A DNA stretch of 38,597 nt. It comes from Pseudomonadota bacterium. GTDB lineage: Bacteria > Myxococcota_A > UBA796 > SXON01. The first letter of the stretch is position 1. Each line of letters starts with the position of its first letter. Location: contig JAUXTN010000138.1 in assembly GCA_030684355.1 (NCBI GenBank), forward strand, positions 1 to 38,597, written 5' to 3'. Made by a program: the position numbers and the translations under genes. Shown here one piece after another: positions 9,240-18,566 of the stretch. The notes beneath the pieces are model-generated. The model made no database searches. It saw only the letters and a program-made list of their open reading frames with translations, and was not told the origin of the DNA.

Positions 9240-9309
9240 CCGAGTTCCGCGCGGTCGCGGGCGCGGCGGCTACGGACCTCACCGTCCACCACAGAGTCAG
9301 GAGGGCACC

Positions 9310-10839
9310 ATGGCAGCCTTGAAGGACATCGCGAGGCACCTTCAGGCTCTCGTTGACATCGACCCCGTGGCCGCCATTCAGGGCGCCCGTCAAATCGACC
9401 TCGCCTGCGACGGTGCCGAGCGAGTGAACCGAATGGGGCTTCGAGCTGCGATCCTCGTAGACGCCGGCCAAGAAGCGGGGGATCGGGAGGCGGTGGAGGA
9501 GGCGGTGAAGCTCCTCCGGGAGTTGCACGCGACCTTCCCCGTCGCCTCCGTGTCGTACAACCTGGCGAACGCCCTGACTTCCGTCGTCGGGTACCCACCG
9601 CACGATGCCGGCTGGCTCGACCACATGGAACGGACCCGCGACACCCGCCTTGAGGCGCGACAGCTGTTCGCCTCGGTCGCCGTCGACGACAAGGTGACTC
9701 GCGAACTGCGCACTCAGGCCTGGACCAATCTCGCCAATCAACTCTCGCAGACCTGGAGGCTGGGCGAGGCGCACGACGCCAGGCTCGCCGCGCTCCGTAT
9801 CGACCCCACCAACGGTGTCGCGGCCGGGTCGGCCGCGCGCGACCTCCTCTGGCTCGACGGCCTTGGCGGCTGCGCCCCGACCACGCGAACCGAGGCCGCG
9901 CTACTCGCGCGAGTAGCCGCGAAGAACCGCGCTCGCATCGAGGAATTTGCCGGGATCTCCGCGGCTCGACATCTGACCGCCTTGGCGGCGGAAGTCGGGG
10001 AGGCTCAAGACCGAAAGCCGCACGCAGATCCGTTTGTTCGCTGGGTCGAGCAGGAACGCCTTACGCTAGCGCCGACGGTGGAGCTGGTGGAGCCCTCGCT
10101 CGGGCACATCGATTGGCTGATGCTCCCGGGCATCCTCGAACGAGAGGAGGCTGCACCGGCGAGGCCGCCCCCCGTCTATGCGATGTTCAACCTGCTGAAG
10201 GCCGACTTCGTCCTTGCACGTGATCTCGCGTGGCGCGCGACCACTCAGGAGTGGCCCCGCACGGCACGATTCGCGGACACGCTTGACTACGCCAGGTACA
10301 ATCCGGAGACATCTGCACTCGTGCTTGCCCACCGCTCAGCGCTCGACCTGCTCGACAAGGTGGCGGTCCTGGCGAACCATTACTTCGAACTGGGCGAGGA
10401 CGCGGAGCGAGTGCACTTCAGGACGTTGTGGAGGGTGAAGAAGCCCGCGAGCGACGGCACCAAAGCGTTGAAGCCCAGCGTGGAGGCGGCCGTTCGTGCG
10501 GGGGCGTTGGCCCTCCTCGGCCTTGTGGAGCTGGCGGCCGACTACGACACCGGATGGCGACAGCCTCAGCGGGACCTGCGAAACGCGGGCACACATCGCT
10601 TCGTCGTATTGCACGACGAGCACGGCGAGCGAGGCGCCCGCGACGCACCCGAGATCGAGCGACACTCGGTTTCCACGTTCGAGAGAGAGGTGATGCAGGC
10701 CCTGCGCGTGGCTCGCTCTGCCATCCAGGCCCTGGTCTTCGCGATCCGCCAGCGCGAGACGGCGCTCCGTCGGGAGATCAAGGGCGTCGTCGGCACGCTT
10801 CACGTGCCCGACCACGCATGGGTGCGGGGCGAGGAATGA
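9310..10839 (+). CDS. LA2681-type HEPN ribonuclease effector
   Basis: A 509-residue protein. The ATG at 9310 has GGAGGGC directly upstream. The first 250 residues are helical and resemble degenerate TPR-type repeats. From about 255 (LMLPGILERE, AMFNLLKADFVLARDLAW, a helix with AHRSALDLLDKVAVLANHYFEL) it matches the LA2681-like HEPN domain. The HEPN catalytic signature R-N-x-x-x-H is intact as RNAGTH (R424, N425, H429). HEPN proteins with this motif are metal-independent RNases used as toxins or abortive-infection effectors. The predicted role is RNA cleavage when the linked system senses invasion. It overlaps the following zinc-protein gene by ATGA, so the two are translationally coupled. Extended starts from 9136 overlap the upstream gene and were rejected. 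Confidence 0.8.
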   Translation: MAALKDIARHLQALVDIDPVAAIQGARQIDLACDGAERVNRMGLRAAILVDAGQEAGDREAVEEAVKLLRELHATFPVASVSYNLANALTSVVGYPPHDAGWLDHMERTRDTRLEARQLFASVAVDDKVTRELRTQAWTNLANQLSQTWRLGEAHDARLAALRIDPTNGVAAGSAARDLLWLDGLGGCAPTTRTEAALLARVAAKNRARIEEFAGISAARHLTALAAEVGEAQDRKPHADPFVRWVEQERLTLAPTVELVEPSLGHIDWLMLPGILEREEAAPARPPPVYAMFNLLKADFVLARDLAWRATTQEWPRTARFADTLDYARYNPETSALVLAHRSALDLLDKVAVLANHYFELGEDAERVHFRTLWRVKKPASDGTKALKPSVEAAVRAGALALLGLVELAADYDTGWRQPQRDLRNAGTHRFVVLHDEHGERGARDAPEIERHSVSTFEREVMQALRVARSAIQALVFAIRQRETALRREIKGVVGTLHVPDHAWVRGEE

Positions 10840-11567
10840 GCGACCCCACCGCCACCGCGCAGGAGGCGATCGCTGAGGTCCTCCGCGCGGCCATTTCGGG
10901 CCGGGGTCCTGGCGTGATCATCGAACGGACCTGCCTGAAGTGTGCCGGTACGTGGGGTGCGGCGTGGCGGCCGCGCGGGGACGACGTGCAGGTCGGGTTC
11001 CGGTTGGAGGCTGGCGCAGTCGTGGAGGTTGCCCTACTCGAACGCGCTCAACTGAAAGCCGTCATCGTTCTCCGACGCGCGAACCCGGTTGGCGACACGG
11101 CGTGGGGAGGCTTCGGGGAATTGCCGTGGATCGCGCTGGATGCCAAGGACGTCCTGGCTGCCCCCTTGCGCTGGCGCCCTGTCGGCGAGCGCGAGCCCCG
11201 GCGCGTTTGCCCGGACTGCGAGCGGAGCAGCGCCCCGGAGGACCGATGGGCGCGAATCCGCCGAATCGCGCGAGCGACGGCGCAACCGGTCCCGGAAGGC
11301 AGGGGCTCCGCCTACTGGGTTGAACCGTATCGCTGCTACCACGAGTCCTGTAAGGCGGAGATCCTGGTGTACTCGTGGATCGGTCACCGATGGATGACCG
11401 ACGACGCGCCGCCACCGCCTATCCCTACGACGATTCGTCATCGCGACAGCGCGCGTGCTGGCGGTCGGTACTGGGCCAACGTGTGCCCCAAATGCAACAG
11501 GGTACAGGGGGAGAACTTCGTGTATGCCCCCTCGGGTCCCCTTCCTGCTCGCTTCCGCGGGGATTGA
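10836..11567 (+). CDS. CoiA-like nuclease-fold protein with zinc ribbons
   Basis: A 243-residue protein. Its ATG overlaps the HEPN stop (ATGA). Residues 33-36 form CLKC, 125-128 CPDC, 167-172 CYHESC and 217-220 CPKC, i.e. two split zinc sites. Between the first pairs, AVVEVALLERAQLKAVIVL followed by ELPWIALDAKDVL (about 61-107) has the spacing of the CoiA-like restriction-endonuclease fold (normally ..D-V.., ..E-V.., LPW.EVDA.DVL). The usual Glu before Val in the central strand is missing (AVIVL), so catalysis may be lost. The C-terminal ribbon WANVCPKCNRVQGENF is typical of this family. It probably binds nucleic acid as an accessory to the HEPN protein. The assignment rests on pattern similarity. 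Confidence 0.6.
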   Translation: MSDPTATAQEAIAEVLRAAISGRGPGVIIERTCLKCAGTWGAAWRPRGDDVQVGFRLEAGAVVEVALLERAQLKAVIVLRRANPVGDTAWGGFGELPWIALDAKDVLAAPLRWRPVGEREPRRVCPDCERSSAPEDRWARIRRIARATAQPVPEGRGSAYWVEPYRCYHESCKAEILVYSWIGHRWMTDDAPPPPIPTTIRHRDSARAGGRYWANVCPKCNRVQGENFVYAPSGPLPARFRGD

Positions 11568-11593
11568 AGTCGCTGCGCCGACGCCGCGACTTC
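11566..11593. terminator. Bidirectional terminator-like hairpin between convergent operons
   Basis: GAAGTCGC and GCGACTTC form a perfect 8-bp stem. It begins inside the TGA of the rightward operon and lies 45 bases beyond the stop of the leftward PIWI-RE gene. A second, smaller stem (AAGGC/GCCTT) follows just to the right. There is no U-run, but the position at the meeting point of two operons supports a role in transcription end or RNA stability. Confidence 0.45.
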
Positions 11594-11637
11594 GGCAAGG
11601 CACTTCGCCTTCTCCATCGCTAAAGAACAGGTGGCGC

Positions 11638-14151
11638 TCAGAACCCGAAGTCCAAGCGCATCTGCCTTCCGTCCTCGACCTCCTCGGCTTCAGCCTCCCC
11701 GTCCGCGAAGTACCGATGGGGGTGGTCACGGACGACCGCTCGGGCCAGATGCAGCGGTGATGGCCACCGCAACGTCCGATCCCACGTCGGAGCGATGCGG
11801 CACAACATTGCAACTTGCTCCAGGAGCTTCGCCCGGTCCCATCGCCCGGCATCGAGCACGAGCAGCTCCGTCGCCCCGAGGGAATGCCAGTCCTCTCCCA
11901 GCCCCATGCCCGTGGTAGCCAGCCTCGTGCTCTTCCGCGCGCTCATGCCTTGGCTCATGACGCCCGACCCGGAGAGCACGAACGTGGGCACGAGATTGCC
12001 CTCCGCGCCCGCCACCGCCATCGGCCGGAAGTCGGTGTGCTTGGCGGGCGCCAGGCCATCATCCCAGTCGCCCACGCCGGCGGGTCGGGGTACCTCTCCG
12101 GCGGCCGTGCGGACGCGAACCACGGCCATGCCACCCCGTCTCATCCAGGGCGGCGCTACCCCGTCCGACTTGTCCGCCAGACAAGGCCAGAATCGACGAC
12201 ACCCGAGCGCATCAAAGATCAGCACGACGGGGCGGTCGCCGAACACCAGCGGCAGTTGGCCGACCGCCGCCTCAACGAGAGCCGCTGCCTCATCCTTTGT
12301 GAGGTCGTGTTCCGCGCCCACGAATCTCGCGGTGGCCCGGTCCAGTGGAAGCCACCCGTTTCGACCTCCGAACCCCCACGCTTCGCGAGCGCCGATGGAG
12401 ACGGCGACGAGGTTCACGAGGAACGACGAGTGGTCGCGGCCGGTCGTGTTCCGCGTCGCCTGCGTCCCATAGATTCCGACGACGAGTGTCCCCGGCTCCA
12501 GGCCGAATTCCGGGAACGGGCGAAGAAAGAACCCGGCGCTCCGCATCAGATCACCGACGGCGTTCGCGGCGGCGTAGTCGTTGAACTTCTGCGGCTCGTG
12601 TTCCTGGACCTTCTTAGCTTTCGGCGCGGAACTTTCGACGATGAACTGTGTGACGATACCCCGCTCGCCCAGCGCCCCTCGAAGGACATGCTTCGGGTCG
12701 GCGAGAGCATCCTTTCCGTTCGCCGCTGCCTCGTCCGTTTCGACGATCGCCGCAGTGACCGAACCACCCTTCAGGACAGGCGAAAGCCAAGAATCGAGCC
12801 AGTCTACGATCCCACGTGTGTCCGAACGCTCGAGCAGCCAATGCTGGGCTTCCGGAGGCCGTACGAAGCGAACCTCTATCGGGCCCGCCCGCAGCACCTG
12901 CCCGTCTTCGAGGGCGTTGAGCCGCTCTGCGAAGTCAGGAAGGGCTGCGGCATCCCGGGCGTCGGCGTCCTCCGCCAGAACATAGGCGAGGGCATCGCGC
13001 ACCCTTCGGCGCGTCACGCTGTTCGCGTACACGACGAGAAGACGAAGCTCGACCTCCTGTTCCGCCTTGTCGAAGCCGAGGGGCGAGCGCGGCGCCACTC
13101 GCTCCTTGGTCGGCCAGGTGCGACGCGTGGTTTCCAGTTCAACCGGCGCGACGGAGGTCCCGAGAGCCTTGCGGGCATGGTGGGCCACGCACTCGTGGAA
13201 CCATGTGCCGACTCCTCGGCCCAGGACGTAGCGCTTCGGCGGCCGCGGGTAGCCAGTACGCAGTTCGCCTGACAGAGACGGCCCGGCGGCGGTATCCGGG
13301 AGCGGATGCAGACTGGCCCCCCGGAGGACTTCGGCCGCCCGATCCTCCCAAACCGTCTGCCAGTCACCATCTACCTTCTTGTTCCGCACTCGGCCGCGCA
13401 GGATGGGGCCGTCACCAGCGATGTCGGCCCAGGCGTAGCGCGCTCCTCCTGTCTCCCGCCAAGAGGGCGCGAGCCGGACGAGGCTGGACTGGAAGGACAC
13501 CACCGGCTCCTCGATCCCCGGAACCGTGATGAGGAGCGGCACGATCTTGTGCATGGCCGCACCCTTCCCGTCTTCAGATTCGACGGGACGATCCCAGGTC
13601 AGCAGCGCAGCGTCCGAGTCCAGGCGGAGGGTCCGGGGCCCACCGTCGGTCTCCAGGGGCGTGGCCGCCATGCGATGCGCGACCTCCCAGATGGCGGCAT
13701 CCCAGACCCAGCGGTTGCCGTCCGAGAGGATTGGACACGTCCCAGGACGACGCTGGAACTGCTCGGCGACATCGACGGACTCGCACACGAGATCGTCGAG
13801 GAATCGGGAGACCGGTCCGTCGTTCATCCCCAGCGCGTGGACCTCCCACGCCCCGATCGCGATTTCGAGCTCCGCGCGTGTGATGGGGCGGCGCGAGAGC
13901 ACGAACGCGTTTTCCTTGGCTACCTGTCGCTGCAAGGCCACGAAGTCGCCGGTGAGGACCCGTAGCGCAGTTGCCAGCCCTCGGTACGGGAGGGACCGCG
14001 CCTCGGAGGTGTCGCCAGTCCGTCGCCATTGGCGTTCCAGTTGATCCCATGCCTGGCCGAATCTCGGTCCGGGGCGGAAGATGTGAACGGTGCCAAAGTG
14101 CTGCGGAGCCAGCCGGAAAGCCGTCGTTCTAAGCCGTTCAATCTTGGGCAT
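11638..14151 (-). CDS. PIWI-RE protein (divergent prokaryotic Argonaute-like)
   Basis: An 837-residue protein matching the PIWI-RE family in length, layout and neighbours. The N-terminal two thirds should hold the family's X and MID-like domains. The RNase H-like PIWI core starts about 560 (TLVVGIYGTQATRNTTG), includes a strand-loop ending VVLIFDALGCRRFWP, and finishes with GATELLVLDAG (E762) and AMLCRIAPTWDRTLRWPSP (R785 and following). This carries the Glu and Arg residues after which the family is named and the conserved Pro-rich end. The catalytic DEDX tetrad of active Argonautes is not apparent. Published analysis proposed guide-dependent or R-loop-directed activity against invading DNA. 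It is last in the operon, 13 bases after the helicase. The assignment is strengthened because the two expected partner genes follow in canonical order. Confidence 0.85.
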   Translation of the reverse strand: MPKIERLRTTAFRLAPQHFGTVHIFRPGPRFGQAWDQLERQWRRTGDTSEARSLPYRGLATALRVLTGDFVALQRQVAKENAFVLSRRPITRAELEIAIGAWEVHALGMNDGPVSRFLDDLVCESVDVAEQFQRRPGTCPILSDGNRWVWDAAIWEVAHRMAATPLETDGGPRTLRLDSDAALLTWDRPVESEDGKGAAMHKIVPLLITVPGIEEPVVSFQSSLVRLAPSWRETGGARYAWADIAGDGPILRGRVRNKKVDGDWQTVWEDRAAEVLRGASLHPLPDTAAGPSLSGELRTGYPRPPKRYVLGRGVGTWFHECVAHHARKALGTSVAPVELETTRRTWPTKERVAPRSPLGFDKAEQEVELRLLVVYANSVTRRRVRDALAYVLAEDADARDAAALPDFAERLNALEDGQVLRAGPIEVRFVRPPEAQHWLLERSDTRGIVDWLDSWLSPVLKGGSVTAAIVETDEAAANGKDALADPKHVLRGALGERGIVTQFIVESSAPKAKKVQEHEPQKFNDYAAANAVGDLMRSAGFFLRPFPEFGLEPGTLVVGIYGTQATRNTTGRDHSSFLVNLVAVSIGAREAWGFGGRNGWLPLDRATARFVGAEHDLTKDEAAALVEAAVGQLPLVFGDRPVVLIFDALGCRRFWPCLADKSDGVAPPWMRRGGMAVVRVRTAAGEVPRPAGVGDWDDGLAPAKHTDFRPMAVAGAEGNLVPTFVLSGSGVMSQGMSARKSTRLATTGMGLGEDWHSLGATELLVLDAGRWDRAKLLEQVAMLCRIAPTWDRTLRWPSPLHLARAVVRDHPHRYFADGEAEAEEVEDGRQMRLDFGF

Positions 14152-14164
14152 CTGGCGTCCTCAC

Positions 14165-17100
14165 TCAGGTTAAATCGACCGCCGCGTAGTCGGCGAGGCC
14201 GCTGACGAAGGCGCCATGCAGCGCATTCATCTCGTCGAACCAGCCGCGCTCCTTCCACCAGAGCAACACTTCTCGCACCAAGCCCGACCAGGGGACGACC
14301 TCGTCCTGGAAGGCCCCATCCACGAACACGAGGTCGACCGGGGTCCCGCCCCGGCGCGCGCGGCCCGCGAGCTGGGCGAGCTCGACGAGAACGTCGCAGA
14401 TCAGCTCGCGACGCAGCTCGGGGTCCATGTGACGGAACGTCGCCGGGCTGCGCTGAAGCGCGCGCAGGCGCCGCCAGGCATCGCGCCGCTCGGCGTTGAT
14501 CGTGCTGTTGGCCGAACCCTGCCACTCGGGCGGAAAAACACGAGCGTTGTAGGCGAGGTGGGCGAGGAAACGGTCCGCGTCGTGACTCGGAGGTACAGGA
14601 CGGGTGAGCACACAGATGCCGGCCAGCGCCGAGAGCTGCGTTCCCGGCTGGAGAATGTTGTGCCCCCGCGCCACAACGCTGAGCGGACCGACAAGGATCG
14701 CCGGAGCCGGGACCTCGCCGAATTTCTCCAGGTGGGTGCGCGGTAGCGCGTCCAAGTCGGACTTCGCCAAGGCCGGGTCCTGTACGAGGTAGCGGATGCG
14801 CGCGTCCGGCCCCGCAGCACGCCGGAGCCCCTGGGCGACGGCGAGCGTCTCAGCGTAGCTGCCCGTCACGAGGAGCGCGCGGGCCCGGCCCCGGCCCTCG
14901 TCCGTCACCATCTTGTTCCCGAGGTAGCGCTCCAGGAAAGCGTTCCAGAGCTCCTCCGCGGCGTCGCGCGCCGCATCCAGCCGCTCCGCCTTGCCACCGA
15001 CACCCGAGATTCGCGCTTGAACCGGCGCCTGATGAACGCGCACGTTTCGCGCTTCGTCACGAACCGATCCGAGAAGCTCCCCGAGCACATCGGCCCTCGG
15101 GGAGCCGCGGAAACGGCACGTGGCCGACAAACCGACGACGACCCGCGGGGTGCCGGCGAGGGCGTGCGCCACAAGGCCGCCCAGTTCACGCACCAGGCCA
15201 TGGGGGTCACCGGACATGATCCGCGTCTCCAGCGCCCCTTGCTCACCGAGACGCTCCGCGAACGCGTAGCCGTAGAGGCGCTCTCCCAGCGGTCCCGTCG
15301 GCGATGGCTGCCAAGGCGCGAACCCGAGGAGGTCATCGCGAAGCTGCGCGGCTTGCTGAACGTCGAGCTGCTCCAGACCGGGAAGTTGAGGCCTGAGATG
15401 CCCCAGGGCCTTGTCGAGCTGGACGAGAGCAGCACGGAGAACGAGCCGATCCGCGAGCAGGCTCCGCTCCTGCTGCGGATCGCGCGGACGCCGGAGTGTC
15501 GAGGGCCAGTCGAGCAGCACCTTCATGATGTCAGTGCGAACGTCCTCGATCAACGTGCCGTCACCGAGGCCGAGGCCGAGCGGCGCAAGGGCAAGCCGGA
15601 GCCGCTCCGAGCGATCGTCGTCGACGATAATGGCCGGATCGAAGAGTCGGCGAACACGATCCAGGGCGTCGTGATCGTTCCCGTACAGCCTCCGTCCGAT
15701 CGCCGGGTCGTGGGCCTCTCGCCACGTCATTTGCCCCCGTTCGGGCCACTTCATCTCGCCCCGGTTGATGAGCTCGGACAGGCGCTCGGATTCATTGATG
15801 ATGCGCAGAAGAGCGGACCGCCCTCGTTCGAACCGGAGGCTGCGATCGATGCGGTTCTCAGCTCGGCGCCGTTCGACCTCCGTATAGAGCTCAATCGCCT
15901 TGCTCACCCTTCCGCGCGAGGACAAAACGAGCCCCCGGCTGTTCGCCCCGATCGCGCTGTTCTGAAATCCATCGATCTCATCGATGAACACCGCGACACA
16001 GCGCCGAAGAATCAACTCAGCAGTCGAAATCTTCTTCGGGGCCCCGCCATCAATCGCCACTTCGACCGGGACACGCCCCGCGAGAAACGCGTGGTGGTTC
16101 ACCACGACAATGTCTGCGCTTACAGCTTCTTCGAAGGCCGAGAAACGTCCGCAGGCGGAGCTGAACGGGCAGCCGACCTTCGCGTCCTTGGAACCCGGCC
16201 TCCGCTGGCGAAGGCGCGTGCACGGTTCATCTCCCGCCGTTGGAGCAGTGTCGTCCTGCTCGACGTACGCGGAAAGGAGGCAGGAGTAGGCCACGTTCTT
16301 CAACGCCCAGGCGGCCTCCCGATCCAGATCGGGAGGGTGCTCCAGGTGCTCCGCGAGGCGCTCCGCGAGGCTGCGCGGGGAGCTAAGCGCCACGACCTTC
16401 AGGTCGAGGTGCGCCGCTCCTGCCGCCTGCCGAAGTCGCAGCACCTCCTTCCAAACATCCTGGATCGTAGGCACGACCAACGCGACGGGCTGCCCTTTGT
16501 TCGCCAGATAGAGGGCTACCAAGCGTGCAAATACCGACTTCCCGGTTCCCGTCGGCGCCACGGCGAGTCGGGTGGGTCCGCTCGGCAGGAAAGTGACGCG
16601 GGTTCCCTCGCGCGTGAAGAATCGCTCCATGAAACCATCAACGGCGACCTTCTCATAGAGGTTTCCGCCGGTCCCACCATCGATCGCCTGGGCCAGCGTA
16701 CGAACCGCGCCGATGTCGACCTCTACCCCGAGGCTTGCTGGCGCCCCCTTCAGGGCGAGAATGCGCGGGCCTCCGGCTGGAAAATGTGAACTTGGAACGC
16801 GATACGAGGCCCCAGCCGCCACGAATTCGACGTCGCTGGTGCCGGTGACCTTCACCTCGCTCTGCTTGGAGCCCGTCGCGTCTAGCTTGTCGAGCTCGGC
16901 CAGCCAGCCGTCGATGCGGTCATCGATCTCGGCTCCTGGTACCAGGTGAACCACGGAATCCCAATATGCGTCCTTCTGGTCGGGCTGTGCGTCCACCTGG
17001 AAGTCGTTGGCCGCGCGCACCACCTGCCGAAGGCGGTCGAGGAGTGGCCCATCCTCGCCCAGTTCGTCTGGCCGGTGGGCGAGCAGCCGAGCAACGAGGT

Positions 17101-17254
17101 CGCGGCTCCGCCCCGACTGCGCCGGCCACTCCGGCCACAGATGCATCCTCCCGAGCGCGAAGAGCCTCACGTCGCCGAGGGTGCACGGACTGGCGAGCAG
17201 CTTCACCGTGAGCCCGAGCGCCAGATGGGCCGCGAGATCGATCTTGGAGCTCAT
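14165..17254 (-). CDS. DinG/XPD-type Fe-S superfamily 2 helicase of the PIWI-RE island
   Basis: A 1029-residue protein. Residues 1-200 are an N-terminal domain of the kind specific to PIWI-RE islands. Walker A is APTGTGKS (233-240) and Walker B is DEID (425-428). Between them four Cys (C324, C345, C362, C368) followed by VVVNHHAFL give the XPD/DinG 4Fe-4S cluster insertion. LAQLAGRARRGG near residue 970 is helicase motif VI. DinG helicases unwind 5'-3' and resolve R-loops and D-loops, which underlies the idea that PIWI-RE systems act on R-loops. The start ATG overlaps the stop of the REase gene (ATGA), so translation is coupled. Confidence 0.88.
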   Translation of the reverse strand: MSSKIDLAAHLALGLTVKLLASPCTLGDVRLFALGRMHLWPEWPAQSGRSRDLVARLLAHRPDELGEDGPLLDRLRQVVRAANDFQVDAQPDQKDAYWDSVVHLVPGAEIDDRIDGWLAELDKLDATGSKQSEVKVTGTSDVEFVAAGASYRVPSSHFPAGGPRILALKGAPASLGVEVDIGAVRTLAQAIDGGTGGNLYEKVAVDGFMERFFTREGTRVTFLPSGPTRLAVAPTGTGKSVFARLVALYLANKGQPVALVVPTIQDVWKEVLRLRQAAGAAHLDLKVVALSSPRSLAERLAEHLEHPPDLDREAAWALKNVAYSCLLSAYVEQDDTAPTAGDEPCTRLRQRRPGSKDAKVGCPFSSACGRFSAFEEAVSADIVVVNHHAFLAGRVPVEVAIDGGAPKKISTAELILRRCVAVFIDEIDGFQNSAIGANSRGLVLSSRGRVSKAIELYTEVERRRAENRIDRSLRFERGRSALLRIINESERLSELINRGEMKWPERGQMTWREAHDPAIGRRLYGNDHDALDRVRRLFDPAIIVDDDRSERLRLALAPLGLGLGDGTLIEDVRTDIMKVLLDWPSTLRRPRDPQQERSLLADRLVLRAALVQLDKALGHLRPQLPGLEQLDVQQAAQLRDDLLGFAPWQPSPTGPLGERLYGYAFAERLGEQGALETRIMSGDPHGLVRELGGLVAHALAGTPRVVVGLSATCRFRGSPRADVLGELLGSVRDEARNVRVHQAPVQARISGVGGKAERLDAARDAAEELWNAFLERYLGNKMVTDEGRGRARALLVTGSYAETLAVAQGLRRAAGPDARIRYLVQDPALAKSDLDALPRTHLEKFGEVPAPAILVGPLSVVARGHNILQPGTQLSALAGICVLTRPVPPSHDADRFLAHLAYNARVFPPEWQGSANSTINAERRDAWRRLRALQRSPATFRHMDPELRRELICDVLVELAQLAGRARRGGTPVDLVFVDGAFQDEVVPWSGLVREVLLWWKERGWFDEMNALHGAFVSGLADYAAVDLT

Positions 17255-18339
17255 AAGGCCCCCTTGACGCGGCGGACGAACTCACTGGAGTACGCAAACA
17301 GGTAGCGGGCTTCGGGCGGGACGTTCCGGTGGAGGATGGGCACCTGATCACGTCGCGCATCGGGGACGACGATCCAGGTCGCCTCCCTCGCTGGACGCTC
17401 AGCGAGGTGCCGTGCGAGGCGCATCGCGGATGTCTGGTCCTTCACATCCACGCGCCACTGGTGCTCGCCGAGTCGGACATCCAGGTCATAGCGGTCGATG
17501 AACGGCCAGAGCTCGACCTGGACCCCCGCGATCTCCTCCAAGCGTGTGGCGAGCTCGATCTCCGCCAGCCCGGGGAGGGTGGTGTACCGCCAGACGCCGA
17601 CGCGAAGCACGGCCACTCCGGTGCAGGGCCGTGGTTGCGGGCTGTCGAGCTTCCCGAGCGGAATCACCGACTGCTTCTCCAGTCTGAACCATGACCCTTC
17701 GGCAAGGCACGTGGCCGATCGCGCGCACGAAAGGCTGCTTCCGCGCACCGCGAGGGGCCAGCCACATCTCGGACACGGGTAGAACACGTCGCCCGAGGGC
17801 GTGGCGAGCTTGGCGCCGGCCGCAACCGGCTCGTACACCTCCGAAAGGTCGATCCCCACGGCACGCACGGCCCGCGCCGCGTCTCCATGCGGAGCCGTGG
17901 CGTGCTCCACGAGGAACCGACGAAACGTCGTGTAGCCCTCCGCCGCGTCCGTCCGTGTTCCAAGGTTGTCCATCGCCCGGAGGATGACGCGCTGCTCGAC
18001 CTCGGCCAGAGCCGAGGTACCGGCGTCGTCCACGAGTTCGATGCAGATCGGCGTGGGAAGGCCGTCCTCCATGAGCGCGAAGCCACCGCCGCCGGGAAGC
18101 CAGTCGGCGACCGGGACCTCGAACGCCGCCACGAGATCGGCGACGCTCAGTGGACGTAGCCCCCGATGTGCGCGCGCGCGGCTGGCCCAGGCCGACGCCC
18201 GCATGAGGTGGCCAACCAGTTGCTCTCCAGGTTCAGGCTGCGCTCCTCCACGCGTGCACCACGCCTGAGCAGCGAGGGCGGCGAGCGTCAGGGCCTTCTC
18301 GCGGTCAACCGCCTCCGATGCAGCCAGCGACTCGTCCAA
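17251..18339 (-). CDS. PIWI-RE-associated restriction endonuclease (REase_pPIWI_RE)
   Basis: The supported frame gives 362 residues starting at TTG. The C-terminal 90 residues are a PD-(D/E)XK domain: YDLDVRLG (D285, D287), then HQWRVDVKD (D298-V-K300), then a strand WIVVPDARR and YLFAYSSEFVRRV, as in the REase linked to PIWI-RE. In the middle, FYPCPRCGW and LSCARSATC form a zinc ribbon (about 190-215). The N-terminal 180 residues are helical and would be the island's partner domain. It should cleave DNA at sites chosen by the PIWI-RE/helicase complex; this is inference from family context. The weak TTG start and protein-like sequence in another frame just upstream suggest the real gene begins at 18500 with a frameshift between. 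Confidence 0.8.
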   Translation of the reverse strand: MDESLAASEAVDREKALTLAALAAQAWCTRGGAQPEPGEQLVGHLMRASAWASRARAHRGLRPLSVADLVAAFEVPVADWLPGGGGFALMEDGLPTPICIELVDDAGTSALAEVEQRVILRAMDNLGTRTDAAEGYTTFRRFLVEHATAPHGDAARAVRAVGIDLSEVYEPVAAGAKLATPSGDVFYPCPRCGWPLAVRGSSLSCARSATCLAEGSWFRLEKQSVIPLGKLDSPQPRPCTGVAVLRVGVWRYTTLPGLAEIELATRLEEIAGVQVELWPFIDRYDLDVRLGEHQWRVDVKDQTSAMRLARHLAERPAREATWIVVPDARRDQVPILHRNVPPEARYLFAYSSEFVRRVKGAL

Positions 18340-18500
18340 GCGGAACCTCGATGCCCGGCGATCGCTATGCGGGCGTGCTGATGAGGTCCAGCCGTGCGGG
18401 ACGGCGAGCCGTGAAAATCGGTTGCGATGCGGTCGGTCGCGTAAACGGCCTCGTACGCCTCGACCATACGGAAGGCGGTCCGCCGGATCGACAGAGGCAT
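18340..18500 (-). other. Probable out-of-frame N-terminus of the PIWI-RE REase
   Basis: From an ATG at 18500 the minus strand reads MPLSIRRTAFRMVEAYEAVY and continues protein-like for about 30-50 residues, then degrades to Arg/Ser-rich noise as it runs over the start of the REase frame. The REase frame itself is open but Arg-rich and lacks a start codon in the same interval. The simplest explanation is one frameshift, a real mutation or a sequencing error, somewhere between about 18415 and 18345. The rest of the gap to the upstream gene (18501-18566) holds nothing recognisable. Confidence 0.4.
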
Positions 18501-18566
18501 GACAAGTCTCGTTTGCTTACGGGCGGTCGAGCCAGTCGTTCGACCAGCGCCACCTTCGCCGGTCGT

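Noticed and set aside
4890..11567. Calling the rightward operon a DISARM system
   Set aside because: The methyltransferase resembles DrmMI, but no DrmA helicase, DrmB (DUF1998) or DrmC PLD nuclease is present.
15017..16789. 590-codon plus-strand open frame
   Set aside because: Antisense to the DinG helicase, whose Walker and Fe-S motifs are unambiguous.
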